Source of the DNA: CBFHSF01 sp965658445
GTDB taxonomy: Bacteria > Bacteroidota > Bacteroidia > Flavobacteriales > Schleiferiaceae
DNA length: 64,000 bases
Reading direction: 5' to 3'
Assembly: GCA_965658445.1 (NCBI GenBank)
Contig: CBFHSF010000001.1
Span: 124,001 to 188,000, forward strand
Shown one piece after another: positions 23,196-32,498 of the stretch. The position numbers and the translations under genes are program-made. The notes below the pieces were generated by a model. It did no database searches and was not told the DNA's origin. It saw nothing but the letters and a program-made list of their open reading frames with translations. Positions within the stretch are counted from its first letter, which is position 1. Each line of letters begins with the position of its first letter.

Positions 23196-25433
23196 ATGCG
23201 AGCCATTAGACGCTTTCTGGCGGGGTTGTATTGGTTTTTTCCAGTATACCTCCTCATTCTTCACCTCAGGAGAAGCCTGTTGCTCATTGGTTTTTGGTTG
23301 ATACTCTTTGGAATGGTGAGCGGGAAACTCTTCTATCCCATTGGTATCCCCTTCTTATTTCAGACCCCTGAATACATGGGAGAAGTCAGTGCTCTGGGGT
23401 ATGTGATCACCGGAGCCGTTTTGGGATTGTTTGTGATGGCCTTTCACATTTCTAGTTACCTCTTTTACAGTTTTCGATTTCCGTTTTTGGCCACATTGGC
23501 CAGGCCGTTGTATCGCTTTAGCATCAACAACTCCATCATTCCCATTCTCTTTATTACCTATTACTCTGGGGTCATTGTAGTGACGACTCAGGCAGAGGGT
23601 TTTTCTGTGAGGCAGGCGTGGACTTTTGCAGCGGCGCTGAATGGAGGAATTATTCTCTCTATCTCTTTAGTCTTTAGTTATTTCTTTAGCACCATTAGAA
23701 AGAGCCCCTTACAGGCCGTCTCAGAAAAAATTGAGCGATCTACTTTTGCCTTCTGGCGAAAGAAATCCGATGAAGAAATGGCCATGGAGCCGCCCAACCG
23801 GGTGAGGATTTATCTCAAAAACTTTTATTCTTTGCGACGCGCTCGCTCCACAGATCACTATTCAACGGCAGAAATTTCAGAGACCATTCAACAGCACAGA
23901 AATCAGGCAGGGGTGTTTTTCCTCTTGTTGCTTGTCATTTTTACCTCGCTGAGCTTTGCTTCGGATATCTCTCTTTTTAGAATTCCAGCCGCTTCTAGTA
24001 TCATCCTGCTGATGACGGTGTATTTGTTGGTTACGGGTGCGTTGTTTTCTTGGCTTAAGACGTGGACCTACACGGTGGGTATTATTGTTTTGTTGATTTT
24101 TAATCAAGTCAGTGGCATACCGGGTTTTCAGAAAATACACTATGCATACGGTTTGGACTATGAAACGGAGCCTGCAGAGTATTCTTTTGAAAGACTGCAA
24201 CAACTCACATCTGAGGAAATTTTGGAAAGAGATACCCAAGAAATGATCCGACAGCTCGATCTGTGGAGGGCTCAATTTCCCGAGGATGAAAACCCACCCT
24301 TGGTTTTGATCAACAGCTCAGGGGGCGGACTGCGATCTTCGCTATGGACTTTCGGTTGGATGCACAAGACTGACAGCCTTTCCAATGGGGGACTTTCTAA
24401 ACACGCCTTTCTCATAACGGGATCCAGTGGAGGAATGGTAGGCGCTGCATTCTACAGAGAGTTTGCCTACAGAAACACCATGAACGACCCGTATGCGCTT
24501 ACCATGCGTTCGCCCTTGGAAGATTTGGGAAAGGACGTTCTCAACCCCGTAGGCTTTGGCATGGCGGTCAACGATTTGTTCTTCAGTTTTGAGACCGTTA
24601 ATTACGCAGGCAAGATCTATCCTAGAGATAGAGGTTGGGGATTTGACGAAAAGCTCAATGAAAACACCCAAGACTTTTTCAATAAACCCCTTAGCGAGTA
24701 CCGCGAATTGGAATCTCACGGGCTGATGCCCAAACTGATTTTAGCACCTACGGTCATTTCCGATGGAAGGCGCTTGTTGATTTCGCCGCAAGGCTTGTCC
24801 TTTTTAACTCGCATTCCCAATCCTTACCTGCCAGAGGCTCCTACGCAGTACGATGCATTGGAGTTTTCTTCTGTTTTTGCAAATCAGGACGCAGATAGTT
24901 TGTTGTTTACCACAGCGCTTCGCATGTCCGCGACCTTTCCATATATCACCCCTTTGGTTACTTTGCCCAGTGAACCAGCCATTGAAGTTATTGATGCAGG
25001 TGCGAGAGACAACGATGGTTTTGAACTGTCTCTGAGATTTGTTTACGTCTTTAGAGAGTGGATCTCCAAGAACACCTCAGGCGTAACTTTTGTTAAGTTG
25101 TTGGCCAATAGACCTCCGGACGAGGACTTGACGGGAAGCCCATACCAAACGCGTTTTGACGCATTGATCAAACCGGTAGGAGGGATTGTTACGAGTTTTG
25201 CCAACTGGCAGGGATTTTCAGAAAATGAAATTGCCATGTACTCTCAAGACTGGATTGATTTTCCCATAGAGATTCAGACGTATTCTCTCTTAAAAGGGGA
25301 GGAGGAGTTGAGTTTGTCCTGGCACCTCAAGCAATCGGAAAAGCAAATTGTTCAGGAGGCCCTGAATTCAGATAGGATTGAAACCGAGCTACAGCCCTTT
25401 GTCAGGAGATTGGCTGTGTCGGAAGATAAATAA
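23196..25433 (+). CDS. Membrane protein with C-terminal patatin-like phospholipase domain
   Basis: 745 residues. The N-terminal 300 residues contain about eight hydrophobic spans (three or four before residue 180 and four at about 240-310). A soluble lipase domain follows (about 370-650). The oxyanion motif is NSSGGGLRSSLW, the serine motif is TGSSGGMVGAAFY (GxSxG), and the Asp dyad partner is in VIDAGARDNDGFEL. Such enzymes hydrolyse acyl esters of phospholipids. The active site most likely faces the cytoplasm or periplasm depending on topology, which is not settled here. The fusion of a multi-span domain to patatin is less usual. The gene lies 59 nt after DUF1569. Confidence 0.85.
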   Translation: MRAIRRFLAGLYWFFPVYLLILHLRRSLLLIGFWLILFGMVSGKLFYPIGIPFLFQTPEYMGEVSALGYVITGAVLGLFVMAFHISSYLFYSFRFPFLATLARPLYRFSINNSIIPILFITYYSGVIVVTTQAEGFSVRQAWTFAAALNGGIILSISLVFSYFFSTIRKSPLQAVSEKIERSTFAFWRKKSDEEMAMEPPNRVRIYLKNFYSLRRARSTDHYSTAEISETIQQHRNQAGVFFLLLLVIFTSLSFASDISLFRIPAASSIILLMTVYLLVTGALFSWLKTWTYTVGIIVLLIFNQVSGIPGFQKIHYAYGLDYETEPAEYSFERLQQLTSEEILERDTQEMIRQLDLWRAQFPEDENPPLVLINSSGGGLRSSLWTFGWMHKTDSLSNGGLSKHAFLITGSSGGMVGAAFYREFAYRNTMNDPYALTMRSPLEDLGKDVLNPVGFGMAVNDLFFSFETVNYAGKIYPRDRGWGFDEKLNENTQDFFNKPLSEYRELESHGLMPKLILAPTVISDGRRLLISPQGLSFLTRIPNPYLPEAPTQYDALEFSSVFANQDADSLLFTTALRMSATFPYITPLVTLPSEPAIEVIDAGARDNDGFELSLRFVYVFREWISKNTSGVTFVKLLANRPPDEDLTGSPYQTRFDALIKPVGGIVTSFANWQGFSENEIAMYSQDWIDFPIEIQTYSLLKGEEELSLSWHLKQSEKQIVQEALNSDRIETELQPFVRRLAVSEDK

Positions 25434-25474
25434 ACCCTCGGAAAATTAATCCTGAGGAAAATTAATATACACTG

Positions 25475-25482
25475 TATCTTTA
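25475..25482 (+). promoter_or_regulatory. Possible -7 element for the men cluster
   Basis: TATCTTTA differs from TAnnTTTG only in the last base, 47 nt before the thioesterase ATG. A repeated ggaaaattaat (25440-25450 and 25457-25467) lies just upstream. Weak. Confidence 0.3.
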
Positions 25483-25528
25483 CCCATAAGAATGCTGCCA
25501 TTGCATTTTAGAAGAAAATAAATTGAAA

Positions 25529-25954
25529 ATGACACAAGAAGAGGCCGTAAAAAGACTCAATGCCTTTACCCCAAATACCTTAATGCACACTTTAGAAATG
25601 TCGTTTACCGAAGTCAGTGAAGACTTTATGATGGTAACGGCGACGATGCCAGTGACTCCGAGGGTTCATCAACCTATGGGGCTCTTGCACGGTGGAGCTA
25701 CCGCCGCCTTGGTGGAAACTTTGGGAAGTGCCAGTAGTTTTTTGCATTTGCCTGAAGGCAAGGCCGCAGTGGGAATTGACCTTCAATGCAACCACGTTCG
25801 CTCCATCAAAGAAGGACGCGTGATTGCCACCGGAACGTTAGAACACAAGGGAGGCAGAATGCATGTTTGGTCCGTAAGAGTAGAAGATGAGTCCGGTCGA
25901 TTGATTTCTCTGTGCAAGCTTACGAACATGATTATTTCTAGTAGCGAAAAGTAG
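25529..25954 (+). CDS. menI: Hotdog-fold thioesterase, probable DHNA-CoA hydrolase (MenI)
   Basis: 141 residues from the ATG at 25529; a TTG two codons upstream is less likely. Hotdog motifs are VHQPMGLLHGGATAALVETLGS with the conserved HGG, and HKGGRMHVWSVRVEDE. PaaI/YbgC-type enzymes cleave acyl-CoA thioesters. The gene directly precedes menF, menD and menB, so hydrolysis of 1,4-dihydroxy-2-naphthoyl-CoA in menaquinone synthesis is the best reading. That assignment rests on context; the family also includes phenylacetyl-CoA thioesterases. It ends one base before the menF ATG. Confidence 0.82.
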   Translation: MTQEEAVKRLNAFTPNTLMHTLEMSFTEVSEDFMMVTATMPVTPRVHQPMGLLHGGATAALVETLGSASSFLHLPEGKAAVGIDLQCNHVRSIKEGRVIATGTLEHKGGRMHVWSVRVEDESGRLISLCKLTNMIISSSEK

Positions 25955-25955
25955 T

Positions 25956-26966
25956 ATGGAGACCCCTTCGGAAAACCGCGCTGAAATGTACGTTCGATGG
26001 GGCGGAGAAGAATCCATTTTGCACTATGAGCTGGAACAAGCCACATTGGAGGATTCCACAGAAGAAAGCTCTTTTCTGATTTCACCCTTCTTGGGTTCAA
26101 TGGAAAAGTGGAATATTCACCAGAAAACTTCCGCGACTTCCCTTCCTGAAATTGTTTTAACGGAAAACCAACTAAAATTCTTTGCGCACAAATCCAGAGA
26201 AGAGTACATCCAATTGGTGGAGGCTATGGTGGAGGAAATGAGAGGGGCAAAAACGGATAATGAACTGGATAAGGTGGTGACGGCGAGAACGCAATTCGTC
26301 GCTTGTAATCCCAATGTTCCCAAATGGTTTGACCTACTTTCCAAGGCCTATCCTCAAGCCCATGTTTACTTTTTAAATCACCCAGAGTGGGGATGTTGGA
26401 TGGGAGCAACGCCCGAATTGTTGTTAGCGAAGGAAGGCAGTCTGCTAAAAACCATGAGTCTGGCAGGGACCCGATTGGCGGGAATAAAAGATTCCTGGGG
26501 AGAAAAGGAAAAGCAGGAGCAAGCCTACGTCACAGACTTTGTCAAATCCACTTTGGAAGACTGCGATCTTTCCTCAGTAGAAGTGGGCGAAGTCTTTACC
26601 AAAAATGCGGGGCCCATTGAGCATTTGTGCACTCGCCTTTCGGCGGAAGCCAAATCACCCCAAGACTTTATAAGAACCGCAAAAGCCCTGCATCCTACGC
26701 CTGCCGTATGCGGCATTCCCAGAGAGGCAGCGAAAAAGGTTTTGTCTGATCACGAAGGGTTAGACCGCCAGTTGTACGCTGGATTTTTTGGCGAAAACTC
26801 AAAGGACAGACAACAGGTGGCTGTAAACTTAAGGTGTCTTACCTTTGTTCCCAATGGAGTGGTCCTTTGGGCGGGAGGTGGCCTTACGGCAGATAGCGTC
26901 CCAGAAGATGAATGGACCGAAACTGAAAACAAAATGATGACCCTAAGAGGGGTACTTTCTATATGA
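25956..26966 (+). CDS. menF: Isochorismate synthase (chorismate-binding enzyme)
   Basis: 336 residues, shorter than E. coli MenF (431) because the N-terminal region is reduced. It converts chorismate to isochorismate. The chorismate-binding core includes LDKVVTARTQFV, WMGATPELLLAKEGS, TMSLAGTRLAGIKD, FTKNAGPIEHLCTRLSAEA, HPTPAVCGIPREAA and YAGFFGENSKD, with the usual catalytic acids and Lys. It overlaps menD by 4 nt (ATGA), so translation is coupled. Identity as isochorismate rather than anthranilate synthase rests on the menD neighbour. Confidence 0.92.
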   Translation: METPSENRAEMYVRWGGEESILHYELEQATLEDSTEESSFLISPFLGSMEKWNIHQKTSATSLPEIVLTENQLKFFAHKSREEYIQLVEAMVEEMRGAKTDNELDKVVTARTQFVACNPNVPKWFDLLSKAYPQAHVYFLNHPEWGCWMGATPELLLAKEGSLLKTMSLAGTRLAGIKDSWGEKEKQEQAYVTDFVKSTLEDCDLSSVEVGEVFTKNAGPIEHLCTRLSAEAKSPQDFIRTAKALHPTPAVCGIPREAAKKVLSDHEGLDRQLYAGFFGENSKDRQQVAVNLRCLTFVPNGVVLWAGGGLTADSVPEDEWTETENKMMTLRGVLSI

Positions 26967-28678
26967 TTCAATCTTCCAAAAAAAGCGTTAGAGATGTGGT
27001 CAGCCTTTGTGCGGAACACGGCATTACTCGGGTAGTTTTTTCTCCGGGATCGCGAAACGCCCCTTTGGTCATTGGTTTTTCTAACCACCCACAGTTTACG
27101 ACCTACGTAATTCCCGATGAGCGCGTGGCTGCTTTCTACGCCATGGGCATGGCGCAAGCCTCCGGTGAACCCGTTGTGATTTGTTGTACTTCCGGAAGTG
27201 CGGCGCTCAATTACTATCCCGCCATTGCTGAAGCGTTTTACCAGCGCATTCCGTTGGTGGCTCTTACGGCCGATAGACCTGCGGAGTGGGTAGATCAGAA
27301 TGACGGTCAGACCATCAGACAAGAGAATGTATTCTCTAATCACATACGATATCAAGTGAGCTTAAAGCGCGATGTAGAAGATTTTCAGACCATTGCCTTT
27401 AATCAAAGAGTAATCAATGAAGCGTTGAACGCATCAGTGGGTTCTAATAAAGGCCCCGTTCATATCAATATGCCCTTTGAAGAACCTTTGTACAAGACTT
27501 TTGAAGGAGAAGAAGCTCCTGCCAAACGCATTGTTAGATATCCTTCCGCATCGGTTTTGGATGTTGAATCCACTGCGGAGACGGCCAAAATGTGGGCGGC
27601 TTCTCAGCGAAAAATCATTTTGGTAGGGCAATCCAATCCCCAACCGGATTGGACAGAGTCCTTGACAAAATTGGCTGCTGATCCATCGGTTGTTATCCTT
27701 CACGAAAGTACGAGCAACACTTTTGTAGCCGGTGAGAATGGACAAAGTGAAAATGGTCCTATTGGTTTTGGCCATATCGATAGATACCTAATGCCCCTGA
27801 GTCAAGATCAATTTGCACCCTTGGCTCCCGATATTTTACTCACCCTTGGTGGTGCCGTGGTTTCCAAAAAAGTAAAAGCTTTTTTCCGCACGGTTCGCCC
27901 TAATGAGCATTGGCATGTGGGAGAGGGGACACCTCATCCGGATACCTACCAAATACTGACCCGAAGTATTGACGCTCAACCCAAGGACTTTTTGGAAAGC
28001 TTACCGCTATTGGAGGCTTCGGAATCATTGCCCATGAAAAATGCATGGGAAGAGAGAAAGTCAGAGACGCATCAAAAGCATTTAGACTTCTGCGCTCACG
28101 TGCCCTGGGGCGATATGAAAGCCATAGAAACCCTCTTTGGAAACCTACCCAAAGACGCGGTGATTCACTTGGCCAACTCCACGCCGGTGCGCTATGCTCA
28201 GCTCTTTGATCAGGGAAGGAATCACGCTCATTTCTGCAATAGAGGAACCAGCGGTATTGACGGTACGCTCAGTACGGCCGCAGGATTTGCCGAAGTGGAT
28301 AAAAACCCTAACGTCATCATTACAGGAGACTTGTCCTTTTTCTACGACAGCAATGCGTTCTTTTTGCCGCACGTTCCCTCCAACCTAAAAACCATAGTCA
28401 TCAACAATGGAGGCGGTGGGATATTTAGGTACATCCCAGGACCTCAAACTACCGGGTTATTAGAAAAGAACTTTGAGGCAGCGCATGGCTTTACCGCTGA
28501 AGGCATTGCCCAATCCTATAAAATCAATTATTCCCAAGCGCATTCAGAAGAGGAATTGATTGAAAAGTTGCCTGTATTTTTTGACCCGCAATTGGGAGCT
28601 TCCATTTTGGAGGTGTTTACCCCATCCACGGAGAATGCCGAACAATTAAAACAGTATTTTAGCGCCCTCAAATCGTAA
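26963..28678 (+). CDS. menD: SEPHCHC synthase (2-succinyl-5-enolpyruvyl-6-hydroxy-3-cyclohexene-1-carboxylate synthase)
   Basis: 571 residues, full length for this thiamine-diphosphate enzyme, which joins isochorismate to the succinyl semialdehyde carbanion from 2-oxoglutarate. The N-domain has RVVFSPGSRNAPLVIGF, VCC-like ICCTSGSAALNYYPAI and LTADRPAEWVDQNDGQTIRQ. The ThDP-binding part has GDLSFFYDSNAF and NNGGGGIFRYIPG. It is the committed step in menaquinone synthesis. It overlaps menF by 4 nt. Three 15-nt repeats follow the stop codon. Confidence 0.96.
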   Translation: MIQSSKKSVRDVVSLCAEHGITRVVFSPGSRNAPLVIGFSNHPQFTTYVIPDERVAAFYAMGMAQASGEPVVICCTSGSAALNYYPAIAEAFYQRIPLVALTADRPAEWVDQNDGQTIRQENVFSNHIRYQVSLKRDVEDFQTIAFNQRVINEALNASVGSNKGPVHINMPFEEPLYKTFEGEEAPAKRIVRYPSASVLDVESTAETAKMWAASQRKIILVGQSNPQPDWTESLTKLAADPSVVILHESTSNTFVAGENGQSENGPIGFGHIDRYLMPLSQDQFAPLAPDILLTLGGAVVSKKVKAFFRTVRPNEHWHVGEGTPHPDTYQILTRSIDAQPKDFLESLPLLEASESLPMKNAWEERKSETHQKHLDFCAHVPWGDMKAIETLFGNLPKDAVIHLANSTPVRYAQLFDQGRNHAHFCNRGTSGIDGTLSTAAGFAEVDKNPNVIITGDLSFFYDSNAFFLPHVPSNLKTIVINNGGGGIFRYIPGPQTTGLLEKNFEAAHGFTAEGIAQSYKINYSQAHSEEELIEKLPVFFDPQLGASILEVFTPSTENAEQLKQYFSALKS

Positions 28679-28680
28679 GA

Positions 28681-28725
28681 TTGATTCAACTACAATTGAT
28701 TCAACCAAAATTGATTTTACTACAG
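28681..28725. repeat. 15-nt tandem repeat, three units
   Basis: Three imperfect 15-nt units, each starting TTGATT (28681-28695, 28696-28710, 28711-28725), in the gap between menD and menB. Too short to encode protein. Confidence 0.75.
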
Positions 28726-28777
28726 GAAGATTATTACAACAACATAGATTCATTCAAATCATACAAAAGCATATATC

Positions 28778-29617
28778 ATGTCAGCTGATTGGAAAACCGT
28801 AAAAGAATATTCAGACATCACGTATAAAAAGAGCGGAAAGGTAGCTCGTATCGCCTTCAACAGACCCGAAGTGCGCAATGCCTTTAGACCCAAAACCGTG
28901 GGTGAGTTGTATGAAGCCTTTTTGGACGCCCGTGAGGACACTAACATTGGTGTGGTTTTACTTTCTGCCGAAGGTCCCTCTCCCAAAGACGGAGTGTACT
29001 CTTTCTGTTCAGGAGGTGACCAAAACGCTCGTGGCCACCAAGGGTACGTAGATGATGACGGTATGCCAAGGTTGAACATCTTGGAGGTTCAGCGCTTGAT
29101 TCGCTTTATGCCCAAGGTGGTTATTGCTGTGGTCCCCGGATGGTCTGTAGGGGGAGGTCACTCACTTCACGTGGTATGTGATTTGACTTTGGCTTCTAAA
29201 GAACACGCCATCTTCAAACAAACCGATGCAGACGTTACTAGCTTTGACGGAGGATACGGTTCTGCCTACCTCGCCAAAATGGTAGGGCAGAAGAAAGCTC
29301 GTGAGATTTTCTTTTTGGGAAGAAACTACTCAGCTCAAGATGCGGTAGATATGGGAATGGCCAATGCTGCCATCCCTCACGCCGAGTTGGAAGACACCGC
29401 CTACCAATGGGCGCAAGAAATCTTAGAAAAGTCACCTACTTCCATAAAAATGCTCAAGTTTGCCTTTAACCTTACCGATGACGGTATGGTAGGTCAGCAA
29501 GTATTTGCAGGAGAAGCGACTCGTTTGGCCTATATGACCGAGGAGGCCAAAGAAGGAAGAAATGCCTTCCTGGAGAAGCGCAAACCGAACTTTGAGGACA
29601 TTAAGTGGATTCCGTAG
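28778..29617 (+). CDS. menB: 1,4-dihydroxy-2-naphthoyl-CoA synthase
   Basis: 279 residues, crotonase fold. It closes the second ring of the naphthoquinone from o-succinylbenzoyl-CoA. Key segments are ARIAFNRPEVRNAFRPKTV, FCSGGDQNARGHQGYV, PGWSVGGGHSLHVVCDLTLAS, TSFDGGYGSAYLAKMVGQ and REIFFLGRNYSAQDAVDMG. The gene follows menD after 99 nt with repeats. The genes for MenC, MenE and MenA are not in the window. Confidence 0.96.
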   Translation: MSADWKTVKEYSDITYKKSGKVARIAFNRPEVRNAFRPKTVGELYEAFLDAREDTNIGVVLLSAEGPSPKDGVYSFCSGGDQNARGHQGYVDDDGMPRLNILEVQRLIRFMPKVVIAVVPGWSVGGGHSLHVVCDLTLASKEHAIFKQTDADVTSFDGGYGSAYLAKMVGQKKAREIFFLGRNYSAQDAVDMGMANAAIPHAELEDTAYQWAQEILEKSPTSIKMLKFAFNLTDDGMVGQQVFAGEATRLAYMTEEAKEGRNAFLEKRKPNFEDIKWIP

Positions 29618-29650
29618 TGGATTCGGTTGTTGATTCCGTACTTTCAGGTC

Positions 29651-29812
29651 ATGAATAAAAAACTGTTTCCCGGACTTCTCATTGTTTTGGTAGCTGTGAT
29701 TCTGTTGATATTAAACAGTGTCACGGATACAACCTTTTTTAAGGACTACGCTCTGATATTTATTATTGGAGGTATGTTTTTGGGCTATGGGATCGCTCGT
29801 TGGAAACCCTGA
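29651..29812 (+). CDS. Small two-span membrane protein
   Basis: 53 residues from the ATG at 29651. There are two hydrophobic spans (about 6-24 and 33-49) and a basic Arg-Trp-Lys end. It is not recognised as a named family. It begins 33 nt after menB in the same direction, and a terminator follows. Coding is supported by the membrane-span pattern and clean placement; the expression link to menB is inference. Confidence 0.6.
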   Translation: MNKKLFPGLLIVLVAVILLILNSVTDTTFFKDYALIFIIGGMFLGYGIARWKP

Positions 29813-29838
29813 GTTTGGTCCGGGGCCTCCAAGCCTCC

Positions 29839-29866
29839 TCCCCTGATAAATTTCGGGGGATTTTTG
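29839..29866 (+). terminator. Probable terminator after menB and the small membrane protein
   Basis: Short stem tcccc (29839-29843) / gggga (29856-29860) followed by TTTTTGTTTTT on the plus strand. Confidence 0.55.
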
Positions 29867-30036
29867 TTTTTAGGAAAGCTATAATCGATTTCAACCGGTT
29901 TGGAACAAATACAATCGATTACAATTGAATACAATTATTTCTACTCGATTGACAGAGAACCTCAATTCTTCCACTCCAAAACTTTTGGTCGTATCTTGGG
30001 TTTGATAGAAGAGACAAAACAAACGGACTTGAACAC

Positions 30037-31062
30037 ATGAGCGATTCAAAACTCGAAATATCTCCACTGGGATTTCCTTGGGCCACGGAAGATCCCTTTT
30101 TATTCTGTGCCTACCACCGCGATGAATATCCAATGGCCAACGAGAAATTGGGGCCAGCTGTTTCGCTGTCAGGCCGAAATCTCGGTCAGGACTTTACCAT
30201 CAAAGACGGATTTAGAATGTATCACGGAGAGGTGGTTCCCGGTTTTCCCGCCCATCCCCATTACGGATTTGAGACTGTTACCATTGTTCAAGAAGGCGTC
30301 GTGGATCACGCAGATTCTCTAGGTGCAGCGGGTCGATACAGCTCAGGAGATGTTCAGTGGATGACAGCGGGTTCTGGAGTTCAACATTCTGAGATGTTCC
30401 CGCTGTTGGAGAAGGATGTGGAAAATCCCTTGGAAATATTCCAGTTGTGGTTAAACCTTCCCAAGGACCGTAAGGAAGTTCCTCCTCATTTCTCCATGTT
30501 GTGGGAAGAGGAGATACCCACTTTGGATTTGGAGGACCAAAGTGGAAAGCCTTCCGAAGTTCGAATCATCACAGGAAAATTTGGAACGGAAACGGGATGT
30601 ACTCCCAATCCAGATTCTTGGGCTGCCAACCCGGAAAACGACGTGGCCATTTGGACCGCAAAATTACAAGCGGGGGCAACTCTTAAACTTCCCAAAACTG
30701 ATTCTGATGTTCCCAGAAATATATACTTCTACAAAGGCGGAACCCTAAAAATTAACGGTGAGTCTATTCCCGTCTTCTCAAGAGTTAGAATGCGCTCCCA
30801 AGAAGAAACCGAAATTTTCAATGGATCACAGGTATCTCATATTTTGGTGTTGCAGGGAAAACCTCTTTTTGAGCCGGTGGCTCAGTACGGACCGTTCGTG
30901 GCCAATTCACAGTATGAGATTCAGCAGGTTTTTCAGAAATTTCAGCAGACTCAGTTTGGAGGTTGGCCTTGGGGTGATTTGGATTACACCCACGGTCCAC
31001 TGCGGGGGAGATTTGCCAAGCACGCTGACGGTAGAGAAGAAGACCGAGGGCCTGTGAAGTAA
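30037..31062 (+). CDS. Pirin family protein
   Basis: 341 residues, bicupin. The N-terminal cupin carries the pirin metal site PAHPHYGFETVTIV with a following HADSLGAAGRYSSGDVQW and GSGVQHSEMF (His, His, His, Glu). The C-terminal cupin (about 190-290) is less conserved. Some pirins oxidise quercetin, others regulate transcription or dehydrogenases; the substrate here is unknown. The protein has no signal peptide. A region rich in short AATCGATT-like words lies just upstream. Confidence 0.9.
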   Translation: MSDSKLEISPLGFPWATEDPFLFCAYHRDEYPMANEKLGPAVSLSGRNLGQDFTIKDGFRMYHGEVVPGFPAHPHYGFETVTIVQEGVVDHADSLGAAGRYSSGDVQWMTAGSGVQHSEMFPLLEKDVENPLEIFQLWLNLPKDRKEVPPHFSMLWEEEIPTLDLEDQSGKPSEVRIITGKFGTETGCTPNPDSWAANPENDVAIWTAKLQAGATLKLPKTDSDVPRNIYFYKGGTLKINGESIPVFSRVRMRSQEETEIFNGSQVSHILVLQGKPLFEPVAQYGPFVANSQYEIQQVFQKFQQTQFGGWPWGDLDYTHGPLRGRFAKHADGREEDRGPVK

Positions 31063-31151
31063 TTTGCCAAGCCAATGAGCTGGGATCTGCTCCAGAGAAA
31101 AATTCTTTGGAGAAAGTTTATTTACCTTAGAAAAACTCAGATTCCAAATCT

Positions 31152-32426
31152 ATGAGAAAAGCGACTACACCTTTTTTACTATTTGCTGCTTGTCTATTGA
31201 GCCTTACTTCTTGGTCACAGACCGAGAAAGTGTTGTTTGTCGGAAACAGCTACACGGGCTATAACAACCTTCCCAACCTCACGGCTTTGGTTGCCACAGG
31301 AGCAGGGGATACCTTGATACACGATGCGCATACTCCTGGGGGAAATACCATTCAGATGCATGCAAACAATCCCACGGCCATCGCTAAAATTTATTCTAAT
31401 GATTGGGACCATGTGGTTTTGCAATGTCAAAGCCAGGAGCCCAGTTTCCCGCTCAGTCAAGTGCAGACGCAGACCTTCCCATATGCAGCGAGCTTGTGCG
31501 ATACCATGCGTGCCAACAACGCCTGTACACGCCCCATTTTTTACATGACATGGGGAAGAGAAAACGGCGATGCCAGCAATTGTGCTGCGTGGCCACCGGT
31601 GTGTACCTATGAAGGAATGGACAGTTTGTTGTATCAGCGATACATGCAGATGGGCTATGACAACGAGGCCTATGTTTCTCCTGTAGGAGCGGTTTGGAAT
31701 TTCGTACGAACGAATTACCCCTCCTGGAATTTGTATACTTCGGACGGAAGTCACCCCTCTCAGCTGGGAAGCTACTTGGCAGCGTTGAGCTTTTACACCA
31801 TTATTTTTGAAAAGTCACCGATGAATTCGGTTTACAATTACAATTTCTCACAAGACTTGGCAGACTCTGCCCGTCAGGCGGTAGAGTGGGTGGTTTATGA
31901 CAGTCTTCCCAAGTGGAATGTTGGGGCGTATGATCCTCAGGCTTCGATAATTATTTCCTTGGCAACTATTTTAGTCGGGCAGCCAGTTAATTTCGGCAAT
32001 GACAGTAAGAATGCCACCAGTTACCTCTGGGACTTTGGCAATGGCGATACTTCCGCTGCTACCAATGGAACCACAACCTATACTTCTGCAGGCTTTTACA
32101 CTGTTACTTTGATTGCTGAGAATTGCGGAAAATCGGATACTGTTCAAGTTCAAATAGAGGTATTCCCTATAGGATTAGAAGAATCCAATTTCTTCGAAGC
32201 CTTGGAACTCGCTCCCAATCCCTCTCAGGGTCGATTTAGAATTCGAGGTAAAAACGCTGAGGTTCTGGAAGAGGTTCGAGTTTTTGATTTGAGCGGTCGC
32301 GAGGTAGGCATCTGGGAACCCAAGGGCACAGAGGCCGAGATCAATATTCAGGAAAAGGGACATTACATACTTTGGGTCCGTGACGATTCCAATGTCGTTT
32401 ACAAGACGACGATTCATGTCCTTTAG
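31152..32426 (+). CDS. T9SS type A cargo: SGNH/GDSL-like hydrolase with PKD-like domain
   Basis: 424 residues. A signal peptide (1-23) precedes an SGNH-like domain: block I FVGNSYTGYNNLP with nucleophile S33, and block V DGSHPSQLG with D198 and H201. A PKD-like domain (about 265-335, ATSYLWDFGNGDTS...) and a type IX secretion C-terminal signal (about 345-424, LELAPNPSQGRFRIRG to VYKTTIHVL) follow. The protein is exported across the inner membrane by Sec and then to the surface by T9SS. It probably hydrolyses an ester on a glycan or lipid; the substrate is unknown. Confidence 0.88.
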   Translation: MRKATTPFLLFAACLLSLTSWSQTEKVLFVGNSYTGYNNLPNLTALVATGAGDTLIHDAHTPGGNTIQMHANNPTAIAKIYSNDWDHVVLQCQSQEPSFPLSQVQTQTFPYAASLCDTMRANNACTRPIFYMTWGRENGDASNCAAWPPVCTYEGMDSLLYQRYMQMGYDNEAYVSPVGAVWNFVRTNYPSWNLYTSDGSHPSQLGSYLAALSFYTIIFEKSPMNSVYNYNFSQDLADSARQAVEWVVYDSLPKWNVGAYDPQASIIISLATILVGQPVNFGNDSKNATSYLWDFGNGDTSAATNGTTTYTSAGFYTVTLIAENCGKSDTVQVQIEVFPIGLEESNFFEALELAPNPSQGRFRIRGKNAEVLEEVRVFDLSGREVGIWEPKGTEAEINIQEKGHYILWVRDDSNVVYKTTIHVL

Positions 32427-32446
32427 GATTTCGCCTAAAAAATAAA

Positions 32447-32473
32447 AAGCGCCGCTGAATTTCAGCGGCGCTT
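32447..32473. terminator. Strong hairpin terminator between the SGNH gene and transaldolase
   Basis: A 12-bp GC-rich stem aagcgccgctga (32447-32458) / tcagcggcgctt (32462-32473), flanked by A-rich DNA on the left, so it has a long U-tract when read on the minus strand. Likely bidirectional between convergent genes. Confidence 0.8.
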
Positions 32474-32498
32474 CTGCAAACTGTGAAGTTATATTATT

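Noticed and set aside
23877..24719. Minus-strand frames opposite the patatin gene
   Set aside because: Antisense to a conserved domain; composition is that of a shadow frame.
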